Assembly: GCF_000003815.2 (NCBI RefSeq)
Contig: NC_049984.1
Location: 8,204,197-8,268,196, forward strand
Direction of reading: 5' to 3'
DNA from: Branchiostoma floridae
Taxonomy: Eukaryota; Chordata; Leptocardii; Amphioxiformes; Branchiostomatidae
DNA length: 64,000 nt
Numbering within the stretch: position 1 is the stretch's first letter; every line of letters starts with the position of its first letter. The translations under genes and the position numbers were made by a program. Under the pieces are notes generated by a model. That model saw only the letters and a list, made by a program, of their open reading frames with translations, was not told the DNA's origin and made no database searches. Below are positions 11,184 to 22,905 of the stretch, one piece after another.

Positions 11184-14100
11184 CTAGCCTTTCATACCAG
11201 CCACTCTGCCGACAACAGCTCTGAATTTTTTCAGCACAAGCTGGGCATCATCTGCAGAGATGTGATGATGGGTGACGCAGCGAATATCACGTTTGAAATC
11301 TGTAGCCAACATAGAAACACGGACATCGATATCTAGGCTGTCGTTCGGGTCGTAGGTGTTGAGCATCTTGCAGAACTGTCCGGGGGTCACGGCGTGTGAT
11401 ACGAGTTGGAACACGATGATGTTACTTTGCACGGTGTCCAGGTCGATCTGTAACACTGACGGATCCAGACTGTGGATTCCTGGGAGGAAAATATAGACAT
11501 TTCTAGTTATTATGATTCCAAGCACTGTTTCCTTACACAATGGTAAAGTGCTTCCCACCGAGGAGGCTTATTTAACCCTGTTTCTAACCAAAGTGAGGTG
11601 GTCATTATTGGCAGGTACTGAGCAATATGTGGCTGCAACTGGGTCTGGTTTCCAGTATTGGTTAAAGTGACCTTTAATAATAACCTCAAATAAAGTACAA
11701 ACCACAATGTTGCTAAAGGCTTGTGACACGCTTTGGTTTCTGAAGAGTTTAAAAAGTGTGTACTTAAATCAGAAAACACAGCATGTTGCCTTACCCTCTG
11801 CAATGGTCCTGGCATTTTCGTGGTCCTCGTGAAGCCTGGCTGCACCCTCCGTGATGGCCAGGAGACCAGCTGCAGCTAGTATACCCGACTGACGCATTCC
11901 ACCACCAAGCACCTTACGCAGCCGCACACACCTGACAAACATTTGTTCTCCTGTATTGATGTCTGTCTAACATACAGTTGTGTTGAGGTTTCAAATCAAA
12001 CATCTGACAGCAGAAAATGATGTGGGTTTTATGTAAACAGCATGGCTATAGTATAGACAGGAGAAACCGGGTTGTCAATAGTGCCAGAAAAAACTCATAT
12101 TGAAAGGAAGCACAGAAATATCTTTAAATCATAATCAGTAAGAATCATTCAAAGAATTGCTGCAATGCCTCAGGAGGTAGTGTGGATGCCTATCAAGCAG
12201 CAAGTTGGGGGTTTCATCCCAGCTGGGACATTCTTTAAAAAATCAATTCTTAAGTTATTCTAGTCAATCATTCTAATCTTTGAACCATTTTACAGGATCA
12301 ATGTCAGGGTTACTTGCTCTTACCTTGCTATGAAGTCTTTTTTGCCACCAATGACAGACCCAACAGGAGCACCCAGGCCCTGAAATAGAGTATGTTATTA
12401 ACAATTGATAAATGAAACGGGCCTAACATTAGGTGGCTAGAATTTTACTTAAAACAGAACAGGTCTTGGATACCAACTACAACAAGGATAAAAGTCACAA
12501 AGTTTTTATCATCATTCATTTGACTTGATCTTTTTGTGGAAAACAAAGTACCTTAGACAGGCACACGCTGACAGAGTCGCAGTACTGCAGGATGTCACTA
12601 GGTGGCACATTCAGAGACACTGCTGCATTCATCAGCCGAGCCCCATCCATATGGACAGGGAGCTTGTGTCTGTTTGCAAGCTCACGCAGCTACAAAGGAA
12701 ACGCATAGCACATACATCATTTTGTAAGATCACACAAGATAAGGTACAACATTTTCTGTCTATATCTGACTCTACGTCAGTAGGTTCATAAAGATGCAAT
12801 TCAGTCCATGAAAAAATATATTTCTGAGAAGATACAGATGTTGCAAGACATTATGAAATTCCTTTTACGGCTTGTACATGTCAAAAGTATGTTTTTCTCA
12901 AACCTTTGTGCCATGTTCAGAATTAATCACTTCTTTCTTGAGAAATTCCTAAACATACATTCAACTCGTACTCAATTTCTCGTTCAATTTCTCATCTACA
13001 AGGTATATCGATATAAGAATACATATCATTCAGCAAAAGAAAAATTAGACCAAGGAGCTTCCATCAAAGCTCCTTGATAAGACCAATCCCAAATGCAAAG
13101 TATTTTTTATGGACATGCAGCCACACTCCCATTGGTTGAACTGCTAATAGCCATGCTATCATTGGTTGAATTGCTAAATCAGTAAATGCCATGCTATCAT
13201 TGGTTGAATTTTTGATTGCCATGCTATCATTGGTTGAACATCTAATTGTGATGGGCAGTCAGCATCCCCACCTCCTTCAGAAAGCTGAGTGGTAGCACCC
13301 TTCCCCCGCAGATGTTCTGAGTGTTCTCCACACAGATGAGCCGGGTGATTGGCAGGTGGGGGTCGCTCGTCCTGACCTTGGACTCCACCTCGTCAAGGTC
13401 AAATGTACCATCTGGTTTGTTCCTGACAGTCCTGGGGTGGATGCCTCCTAACTGTTCCAAAAGTATTTTGTAACATGATTAGTGATAGGGTGAAGAAGGT
13501 AACAACTTTGTCAATGTAACATTTTATTGAGTTATACTTATAGTTAAAGTGCAAGACCTTGTCCCATAATATGGCTGTACTTGAATCACAGTCCATATGT
13601 TGCAGTCATCAAGGTTCTTTTAAGTGGGTATCTCACCATGGACTGCACGAAATTGTGGCAGGTATTATTAAAGTGGGTGCAAACCAGCGTGCTTTACCTG
13701 GGCAGATCCACCCTGCTCGTATATAAAGATGTGAGCACAGTCTCCTAGCAGCATCTCTGAGCCACGCTCCCAGCAGTGGGCCATGACTGAGGAACAACAA
13801 GGCTATGGGAACTATGCATTGTAAAAACCGTATCTATGTAATGTTAAATGTAACATTTTATATTTAGCAAATTGTGACAGATGGTCACCAAAACGTCAGT
13901 CTCAAATAAAACACTTGGTTGTGTATAAAAAAATTGTTATCCAGGTACAAATGACACTTCTCTATCCATAGCAAATTTCATTTTCGCAACTTTTTTTTTC
14001 ATATTTTGAAAAGTCATCTTAGTGTACCAAATTGTTAGTTTAACAATGATATCATGTACCAAGAATGATAGGGGCAATAAATACACTTTCTGTTGACAGT

Positions 14101-14878
14101 TTGAGACATATTACTAAACGATTGATAAAGTAACAATGGGTCACAGACACTTTGTACTGGGTGTAGAATGAAACTCACTCGAGCAGAAGTTTCCCATAGT
14201 TCCAGTGGGAACGAACAGGGCTGCCTCCATTCCAAACAGCTTTGCTGCCTTTTCTTGTAGGGCTGGTTGTGGGATAAAATGAAATAGGGTTAACATTAGT
14301 CATCTACTTGCAAGTAGAGACAAGTTTTATTAGTTTGCCTAAATCATGGACAAAAACAGCTTACTATTGAAAGAGTCATTTATTTGTTTAGTAAAAATTC
14401 TGTTGTTTTATTGAAATTTTTGTCAGTCGAGGTTGACAGAATGATCTGAAACTTTTTCTGTCATACACAGCAAAATTCTGTCAAATGACAGAATGATAGG
14501 TCCTGTCGAGAACCCTGCTCTGCAGTTTTCAAACAACTCACCATTGACAGTGGGGTCCTCCCCATAGACATCATCTCCGACCTCAGCCTCCGCCATTGCC
14601 CGGCGCATTGCTGGAGTAGGTTTGGTGATGGTGTCGCTCCGCATATCAATAACACGGACAGTGCCATCATCCGGACTGTTCGACCCACCTCCTTGGTACA
14701 TGGACATAGTCTTTTGGTAGAGCTGCACTGGTATAAATGTTCTTCTGGTACCTTTACACAAAGGTAGAGAGACTCCTTGGTCTAGAAATGAAATGAAGTG
14801 TGCTTTCCTGGTAAAAAGTGTCTTATACGAAGCAGAAGTCAATAGCCGGGAGCAGGATATTCCGGCCCATACGAACAT
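11184..14878 (-). CDS. THA1: Low-specificity threonine aldolase (PLP enzyme)
   Basis: Eight exons: 14542-14878, 14179-14262, 13698-13786, 13272-13451, 12552-12689, 12324-12379, 11795-11931 and 11184-11479. They give 438 residues. The enzyme splits L-threonine or allo-threonine into glycine and acetaldehyde. [16 protein letters not shown] and [12 protein letters not shown] are the family N-terminal signature. [11 protein letters not shown] carries the cofactor-contacting Asp. Lys276 in [14 protein letters not shown] is the Schiff-base lysine. The first 60 residues before MYQGGG are basic and poor in acids, so a mitochondrial targeting peptide is plausible; a shorter product from the Met in SMYQGGG is possible. 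The gene is lost in humans (a pseudogene remains) but present in mouse. It is head-to-head with H6PD. Confidence 0.92.
13120..13248. repeat. Short direct repeats around GCCATGCTATCATTGGTTGAA
   Basis: Four irregularly spaced copies of an ATTGGTTGAA word, three preceded by CCATGCTATC, lie in aldolase intron 4. The same word appears inverted twice at 19785-19850, downstream of H6PD. Confidence 0.5.
14405..14520. mobile_element. Partial CAGGG-type fold-back element
   Basis: The stretch TTTTTGTCAGTCGAGGTTGA, a middle with TTTCTGTCATACACAGC and an end reading GAACCCTG parallel the right half of the element at 25962-26207. The left half is missing. It lies in the first aldolase intron. Confidence 0.5.
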
Positions 14879-16367
14879 GTCCTTCGGACCATCCAGGCGT
14901 GAGCACTTCTGTGTCAGTTCTTGTACTAGGCTCTACACATGCACACTACAGGCAAACAGCGGACCTGAAGGAGAGTACAGGAATGAAAGAAGGAAGAAGA
15001 AGCATATTTGCATGAAGTATACAGTACTTGCATAAAGCATACCTGTGTGATGTTGCAGCATATTTGTTTAATTTGCATAAAGCATTATTTTGTTTTAAGC
15101 ATATTTGGGGGCATCAGTGGATTTGAGCAAGCATTGTGTCAGCCTCAAGCAGTATGTTGTGAGAATGACAGAGAATCAGATAGACAAGTGAGCACTTTCT
15201 GGCACTTGTCTCCGCCCTTGAGGCGTCAGCAAAAACAAAATCGTGTTCCAAGCAGCTGCTGCCATGATGGCTGCGGTTTACTGATCTTCATACACTCCTT
15301 TACCTTTAGTTCCTAAAGGCTAGAGAGATCACGATTTAACTTTAAAGCATGTGTAACGTTATGTGTAACAACATGCTATTACAATATTAAAGTTTGGAGT
15401 TGTCCTCAAAATGCAAGAAGGTAAAATTATGAAATCTCCTTGGTGAAACCAAGGAGGTTAAAGAATCATTAACCTCCTTGGTGAAACGTATTAAAACCTT
15501 GAGCAAGGACGTCCTTGGACACAATATAATATCAAAGTCTTTGTAATATGCTTAAGAAATCAGTAGTATGGACCTACCTTGCAGTCGCCAGAAGGGGTTT
15601 CGTGATACAGAAACAGAAAACTTGTAGTTTTTTCAGCTAAACCGCTGCATGCTGCACCTCTTCATGACCCAGATAGGTAGATGACCGCACGGTGAACCCA
15701 AGATCACAACCAAACGCCATAGACATTTCCACATAGATATTTATTCTAAAGCATATGAGGATTAAGATTTGGCAATATAACGTTAATCAAAATTAAAAAT
15801 ATAAAGTTTATATCTTGTTATAGATTTCATTCAGGGTGTTTATGAATATCAGAGTGAGTACGATACTACCACTATTTGCAGTTAGATGCTTTCTGTTGAA
15901 CCCAAAGTTCGTCTGCAGGCCAGGGCAGCAGTTGCTGAGAAGATACGTTTGAAGGTGTTCAAAAGATGTTACATACTTTTACTTTATAGTATTCAATGTG
16001 TGAATGATACAAACTTGATGATTTTTGTGTAACCTCTTCTGATCAACTGATCTGTGTTGTGTTGTGATGTATGCAGAAGGGGAGTGTGGGGAGGGGGGCG
16101 TGGCAATGATGGACAATCATTCATGAAATGTGGAGGCAAGACTATCTAGGATGTGCCTGTCTATGTTTTGACTTTTTCATTAACATCCTGTCAGTAAGAA
16201 TTTTGGAATGTTCCTCCAGTAATCTTTATCCTGTAAATGGTAAAAAAAAAGAATGTTACAGTGAATATGATGTATCGGCAAAATAGCCACATGTTCTAGA
16301 AATGCATCAATTCATGATTTGTTGTACTTTCTTTTCCCCAGTGTGCTACAAAACTGGTTGTGACAAC
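14879..16367. promoter_or_regulatory. Divergent threonine aldolase / H6PD intergenic region
   Basis: The start codons are 1.5 kb apart and face away from each other. A compact hairpin (CTCCTTGGTGAAACCAAGGAG near 15435) is followed by a second CCTCCTTGG at 15474. A splice acceptor-like CCCCAG just before 16342 suggests that H6PD has an upstream non-coding exon. No other structure is clear. Confidence 0.45.
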
Positions 16368-18998
16368 ATGGCTGCATCAGCTGCTGTCAGGAGGGCAGCG
16401 GCCGTTGTCTTCCTCATCACAGTCCTCTCTACAAAACAAACATACAGCAAACACACAAATGTAGTCCTTGTTGGAGCTACAGGGGATCTGGCTAAGAAAT
16501 ATCTATGGCAAGGCTTCTTTGACTTGTACCAGGCAGAACATGCAGAGGGAAACACCTTTTCTTTCTATGGAGGGGGTAGGAATAATGTAGAGGCAGGCGG
16601 GCCACTTTTACAAGAGATCGTAACAGAGAGTAGGAAATGTTCCACCGAGATTGATAGTTGTATTCAGCACAGGGAAAACTTTGTTGAAATGGTGAAATAC
16701 CATAGACTGAAGTCGGAAGACGACTACACAGAACTGTGCAAAACCATTGAAGAGAACCTCAAGCAATCAGAGCTAGAAGAACGTGGCAGATTCTTCTACC
16801 TCTCGGTGCCTCCGTTTGCTTATCCGAGTGTTTCTGCCAACATACACAAGTTCTGCAGGCCTAAGGAACCTGAGGCTTGGTTGCGAGTCGTGGTGGAGAA
16901 ACCATTTGGACACGACCTACAGTCCGCAGAAGAACTGGTGGAGAGTTTGTCAGAGTTCTTCTCAGAGGAAGAGCTGTACCGGGTGGATCACTACCTGGGG
17001 AAGCAGGCGGTGGAGGAGATCTTGCCGTTCCGGCGAGGGAACTGGGACCTGGAGGCCATGTGGAACACGGAGCATGTAGAGCGGGTGGAGATAGTCATGA
17101 AAGAGACCATTGATGTGAAAGGTGGGAGATATGAACAATATGAGAAGAAAGGAATAAGGTAACAGATAATAGAAACAGAGATGAACAGAGACAGAAGATG
17201 TAGAACACAGAAGTATGAGATGGGCAAAGATTTGCAAGAATGGCAGGGTAACTGCAAAAGAAAAGAGCATGTTGAATATTCTGTTAATATCATAACCAGA
17301 TAATAATTGAAATCAGACTTATAAATATCTGAAATCTGATTTCAATTATGGCATTTTTAAAATTTCTTTGCAGGTCGACTGAGCTTCTTTGACAGCTATG
17401 GCATAATCAGGGACGTCCTTCAGAACCACTTGACTGAAATCCTGACTCTGGTTGCCATGGATACGCCACAGAGAGGTAACCTCAGTGACTTCCAGCAAAA
17501 GAAGCTGGACCTTTACAGCCAAATCCAACCTTTAACTTCAGAGGGCTCTCTCATTGGTCAGTATGAAGAATACAACAGCCAATGGCAGGAAGAGTTGAAA
17601 AAGGAAGACAAGGACAGCAGCCAATCAGCAACTTTTGCTGCAGTGGTCTTTACCATAAACAGTGACAGGTGGAAGGACGTGCCATTTGTAGTTACGGCCG
17701 GTAAAAAGCTAGACGAGAGAGTTGGATATGTCAGAGTTGTGTTCAGGAAGCTGCTAGCTGATGAAAACTGTATAGAAAGGGCATGTCCTCACAATCAGGT
17801 GATTTTCCATATTGGACATGGCAAACTTAAAGTCCCTGCAGTGCTAGTCTCAAAGGGCCTTCCCAAACCAGTAGTGCCAATGGGGTGGGTTGAGTATGAA
17901 CCACCTGCAGACATGGAGATTTTCGATCTCCCCGCCAGTGCCTATCATGTCTACTCCCCCGAAGTCATCAGGGATGCGTACAGTTCCCTTATTGAGTCCG
18001 TGTACCGTGGCCAGAGTGACCGTTTCGTCAGCTCCCCACACTTGCTCGCGTCTTGGAGAATCTGGACTCCTCTCCTGAAAGAACTGGAAGAAAAGGAACC
18101 AAGGAAATACCCTGGTGGAAAGGAAGACTCAACACTGCAGTACGTGTTAGTTGATGACAAGTTGTATTTCCTGTCAGATCTCATAGTTGATAGAAGTGAT
18201 GCATTTGCATTCTCAACATCCTCTTCGACCGGTACTTTGAACCTGGCTACTCTACCATCCTTGTTTAGGGGTCAAAGGTTAGTCTCAGGGGAAAGCGACA
18301 AAGTCATCACTCAACTTGCCAACGATATCAAAGACATAGCCTTACAAACTCTCCAAACAAAAGAGCTTTTCCACATCGCATTCTCGGGTGGTAAGAGTCC
18401 CCTAAAGCTGCTTAACTACCTTGTCCTGGAGTCGGAGAGGATGGGGTTCCCATGGAAACAGACCCTTATTTGGTTTGTGGATGAGCGATGCGTCCCCCAC
18501 AACGACGAGAGGTCAAACTTCCACTTTGTGGAAAAGAATCTCCTGCGCTACCTCGACATCCCAATGTACAATGTGAACCCCATGCCAGTGGGTGGGGCTT
18601 ATGAAGAGTGTGACGTGAACGGGGCAGACCAACATCACAGCAAAGTCTCAAACATCCTCGACGGTGCCTTTGACTACGTCTTACTAGGGGTGGGGTCCGA
18701 CGGACACACAGCCTCCCTCTTCCCAGGATCCCCTGCACTGCAGGAGCGAGAAAAGTATGTCGCAATCACCGACGCAACAGGAGACGTGGAGGTCAAACAG
18801 AGAATGACCTTGACGTTTAAGTCAATCAACAAGTCAGGGAATGTTGGAGTTCTCCTCCTTGGAAAAGGGAAGCATGGCATTGTTAAGAAGCTGCAGGATG
18901 GAGGGGTTGATGTGGAGAAGTTACCCATAACTGGAGTTAAGCCAAAGCAGGACAGCATGACTTGGTACATAGACCACCAAGCCCTCTTTGGGCAGTAG
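16368..18998 (+). CDS. H6PD: Hexose-6-phosphate dehydrogenase / 6-phosphogluconolactonase of the ER
   Basis: Two coding exons (16368-17121 and 17374-18998) encode 792 residues; the human enzyme has 791. It carries out the first two pentose-phosphate steps in the ER lumen and supplies NADPH there. Residues 1-28 look like a signal peptide (hydrophobic AAAVVFLITVL). VVLVGATGDLAKKYLW is the nucleotide-binding start of the dehydrogenase domain. RVDHYLGKQ near residue 205-213 is the catalytic motif, with Gln in place of the Glu of cytosolic G6PD. The C-terminal lactonase domain shows HIAFSGGKSP (about 585), VDERCVP (620) and GVGSDGHTASLFPG (about 692). The Met at 16368 was preferred over upstream in-frame codons because it starts the signal peptide and follows a likely splice acceptor. 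Confidence 0.95.
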
Positions 18999-19031
18999 AT
19001 TACTTTGAGTTTCAGTCAGTCTTCTATGATC

Positions 19032-19200
19032 CATTCTCCAATCTCATCCGCAGCCTATACAATATATATACCTTTGAAGGCTCTGCTATAAAACTGAGCT
19101 GGGGTTTCCACTTTTGTGGGTGTGTCCTCTGACCAGTTGTTTAGCAGAGCCCCCAAGATATATTGTATAGGTGGTGGGCAAGGTTTTGCATAGGAGAACG
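19032..19200. mobile_element. Fold-back MITE, AGGCTCTGCTA family, copy 2
   Basis: It starts CATTCTCCAATCTCATCC and ends GCATAGGAGAACG. The arms carry GCCTATACAATAT and ATATTGTATAGG. The middle is shortened compared with copy 4, so this looks like an internal deletion derivative. Confidence 0.65.
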
Positions 19201-20273
19201 ATAATATCCTAGTGTGTGAAGTGCCATTACCCGTAATCATAGAACTGCTTCTCTTCGATCTGAAATCCAAATTGTTCCAATTAATAAGAAAACACAAGAG
19301 GACTGCTACATGTCAACTATGCAATTTGATATTTTTAACAATGACTTTTTAATGATGTTTACCACATTTTCTTCAAGGATTGGAATCGTAACACTGTATG
19401 ATACCAAGGTCCTTGATGATACAAACTAAAGTTGATTCAAAGATCATGGATCACAAGTTGATGTCCAAAATTTCATATCTAGACTAGCTTTTGTAATGAA
19501 AATTGCCATGCTGCTATTTCTCTGTATATATGGCCTTGCTTTTCCAAAATTCTCAGCCAGCCCTGAGTTCCAGTGATTGTCACATATTTGATGAAAGTGT
19601 TGACAAATATAATCAACAGTACCAGGACCATGGTATTGGCAGCTAGCAGGAAAAATTATTGCAGTCATATCCTGTAGGCAAAATAATGTGCCATGTACTC
19701 TGTAGTTTTGTGTGGATCATAAAAAAATCGACAAAAGGGAATGTCCCTTTTGAGTGTATTGTAATCTATGGATCATGACTGTCCATCACAATTAGCAGTT
19801 TGACCAATGATAGCATGCCAATTAGCAGTTTGACCAATAAGAGATTGGCTGAATGTCTGTAAAATATGTGTGTATGTTTTTATTTTACATTTACACCTTT
19901 TGACTGGGCTGTGTGATCAGGTCTATCCCAGGTCTAGACAGAATAAAAAGATGAATTTTAATGCTGTGTTACCCATCAAATTTTCTTCTAGTTCTAAGTC
20001 TAATTCTGATCTTGACACAATAACAACCCAGGGCATGTGCACATAAACTTTATTTTAATGTGGAAAGTACAAACAAGTTGATCTGTTCTGATAGATAGTC
20101 ATTCATAGAACTTCTCTGTTACTATGTGCAAGGTTTACACAGGTTGTTTGAAACTTGCTTTGAAAACAATTTCTTTACTTTCTGATATAACTATAACACA
20201 GGACAAAATCCACCAGTGGTGACTTACCATTACAGAACTAATACAAAGTACAAACTTCCGGTAATGTATAACC

Positions 20274-20498
20274 CATTCTTCTTCACAGAGCCTCGCCTAT
20301 ACTAAACCGGGCTGAGGTTTCCACTTTTGTGGGCATGGCCTCTTACCTCGAGTTTTCTTTTGATGAAGCCAATTCTCTGATTGACTAACAGATCCATAGA
20401 GGCCACACCACCAAAAAGGGGAAATCGTAGTCCTGTTTAGTAGAGCCTCGCCTGGTTATATTGCTTAGGCCATGGGCAAGGCTATGCATAAGAGAATG
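20274..20498. mobile_element. Fold-back MITE, AGGCTCTGCTA family, copy 3
   Basis: It starts CATTCTTCTTCACAGAGCC and ends GCATAAGAGAATG. Inside are GAGGTTTCCACTTTTGTGGG and the inverted AAAAAGGGGAAATCGTAG arm. The structure matches copies 1, 4, 5 and 6. Confidence 0.65.
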
Positions 20499-22905
20499 GT
20501 AATTTAGCACATGTATAATGTGCTGACTGGGCCCTTTCTATATTTATATGGACTCTAAAGAAGGTACTGACAAAAAAGTGACAACAAACACTAATTCCTA
20601 AATTCAATCTACACGTTAATTTGCATAACAAAAATTACAGTCGAAATTCAATTTCATCAAACAGATTACCACACTTCTGAATCAGTGGTCAATGTTGCAA
20701 CAGAGCCTACCTTATCCAAGGGTTGCCTTTCTGTGATTCTTAATACTATCAGTGTTTTAATTGTAATTGTAATCTGCTTGGTGAGTACTACCTTCAGCAT
20801 TGAAGACTAATTTCTTAAGTCACAGATAAAGATTGGAGTGTTTAAGCACGAGATAAGTAACATTTAAACCTAAACAGAATTATCTAGAAGTATCAAACTT
20901 TGACACACCACTAGGACTTCAGAGATATTCAAAGCTCCCGGTACAGTTTAGCAGTATTTTTTGTCCGATAAATTGCTTATGGTACACTTCAGCGAATGGA
21001 TCATCTAGGTCTAGAAAAATAGTACTTCTGCCATAAAAGTTACCTGTGACGACCTTGCTTTTCTACTCTTCAAATAAATGTACTAGTTGATTACATTGTA
21101 ATAGAACAGTAGCCGCTGTGATCAAAGGTATGATTTGCTGTACTGTTAGTATGAGGGTGCTTCTGTATTTTACTTGTACTTCTGCCTTTGTAGTTTGTAC
21201 CTTGCTGGTTGTAGCAAGGGAAAATTTGCACACAGAAAGGATGTTTATCACATCTAGGTCAATAATTGTGAAGCCCGTCAACAGCTCAATGAAAGATAGA
21301 CGAAGAAGGTTTGATGTGTTAGAATAGGGTGCGTAAAAACACTGTATAGATAAAGGACATAGACATTGTAAAAGCCGTTTCTATTCTTAACTGGGAAGTT
21401 CCTCTCATTTTGAAATGGATGCAGAAAAAAAGATGAAAGGCACCTTCTTCTCATTTACTTTTCATTAAACCTTGGGAAATTACTGTTATGTCTTTTCCAG
21501 AGTTTGTCTCAGCTGATCAAACAAATACAGTTTAATGATTACTTTAAATATACAGATAGTTATTACACAGAGTAGAGGATACCATAAAGGGAACCTACAT
21601 GTAGATTTCATGCGTCTATTTATGTCATTTTTTCTACTGTAATACAAATGAGAACACGTTGGAAAACATTCAAATGTCAGACTTAAAAAATCATATATCC
21701 TTTGACAATAGTTGACCCTCCAAAAGCCTAGGATCGGCTGTTTTTTCCTAGGGTCAGTCAGGGAACTAAGAACACAACATTTTTTGTAGTCCATAACATT
21801 ATGTGGCACTACCATCAATCACACAATAACCTTCCCATGGTTCACTCAAAGACACCTTCTAATGTTTGAGAGAAAAATATCTAAGAAACATCTCCAATCT
21901 CCAAAGTTCAACTCAAAAAGACTTGGAATGGTTTTACTACCCTTTGTAGATAGAAAAAGACTAAGGCAGGTTTTACACTTGTTTCTTGAAACTGCTGTAC
22001 CATACTACACATCAAAGTCTACTCCTCATACATGTAGACAATGTTTTGAAATTGATGGAATCGTGCTGTACGATGTATATGTCTTAGCTATGCTTTAGAC
22101 TTGCTTTTTGAAACTGACACTGTACTACAATGTACATGTTGTAGTCATTTTCTCGTAGACTACAGCTTTTTTTTAGTGTAAAGAGAAATGATGTGAGGTC
22201 TACAGAACTGTACTTAAGGCTCCAAGGCTGTAGGAGACTTAATTTCATTTCTCATTATACTCAGGTGTACATGTAGTTTACGAGAGAGGTAGTACTATGA
22301 CGTTGTACTACAATGTCTAGTACAACAGTTTTAAATAACAAGTGTAAAACCTGTCAAGAACACATATGGCATGATTCCACTGATTTCTCAAAAAAGATAC
22401 GTCAGCAATTGCTGACATGTATTGATGTGATGGTGTCGGCCATATTTGGCAAGTTACGCAGCAATTTTTAAGTAACGGAAAACAGGTTGAGATACACGTA
22501 TACATGTACATGTATGTCTAGGTTTAAGATTGTGTAACTGTTTATATACACATAAGGTACATCTGTTCATTATGTTTGTCAGGCAAAAAAGGAAATCCAA
22601 ATAACTCTCTTCACCCTTACCACTGTAGCTCATATCCCATACAGAACCTATAAACCTACTCGTTAAGTAGTTCTAGTACCAAGGATAAAGAGGGTTAAGA
22701 AATCACCTTGTAACATGTAGCACATGCCTTCCCTTCCCATTTCAGTGATTTACAGAAAAATTTCCAGTATCTCCCCAGATATTTTGTCTTTATGGACTGA
22801 CCCTAACCCCATCATGTATTTCCACATGCCTGGAACCAGGTTGGTGCAGACCATTATACTACAGAGGTGTGCACATGTGATGACCAGCTCTTCAGAGATT
22901 TAGGA

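Larger units (their letters stand above)
18999..22905. other. Convergent H6PD / HSF1 3' region
   Basis: No coding exon is recognised in 3.9 kb. It contains fold-back elements at 19032-19200 and 20274-20498. A plus-strand AATAAA at 19942-19947 could end H6PD. A minus-strand AATAAA near 20047 could end HSF1. Inverted ATTGG-type words occur at 19785-19850. The rest is AT-rich, featureless sequence. Confidence 0.45.

Noticed and set aside
12165-12235. Possible tRNA gene or SINE head in the aldolase intron
   Set aside because: A GGGTTTCATCCCAGC stretch resembles a B box, but no acceptor or anticodon stem could be built.
16302-16367. Upstream in-frame Met codons of H6PD
   Set aside because: A splice acceptor-like CCCCAG at about 16341 and the signal peptide starting at 16368 make the downstream Met the better start.
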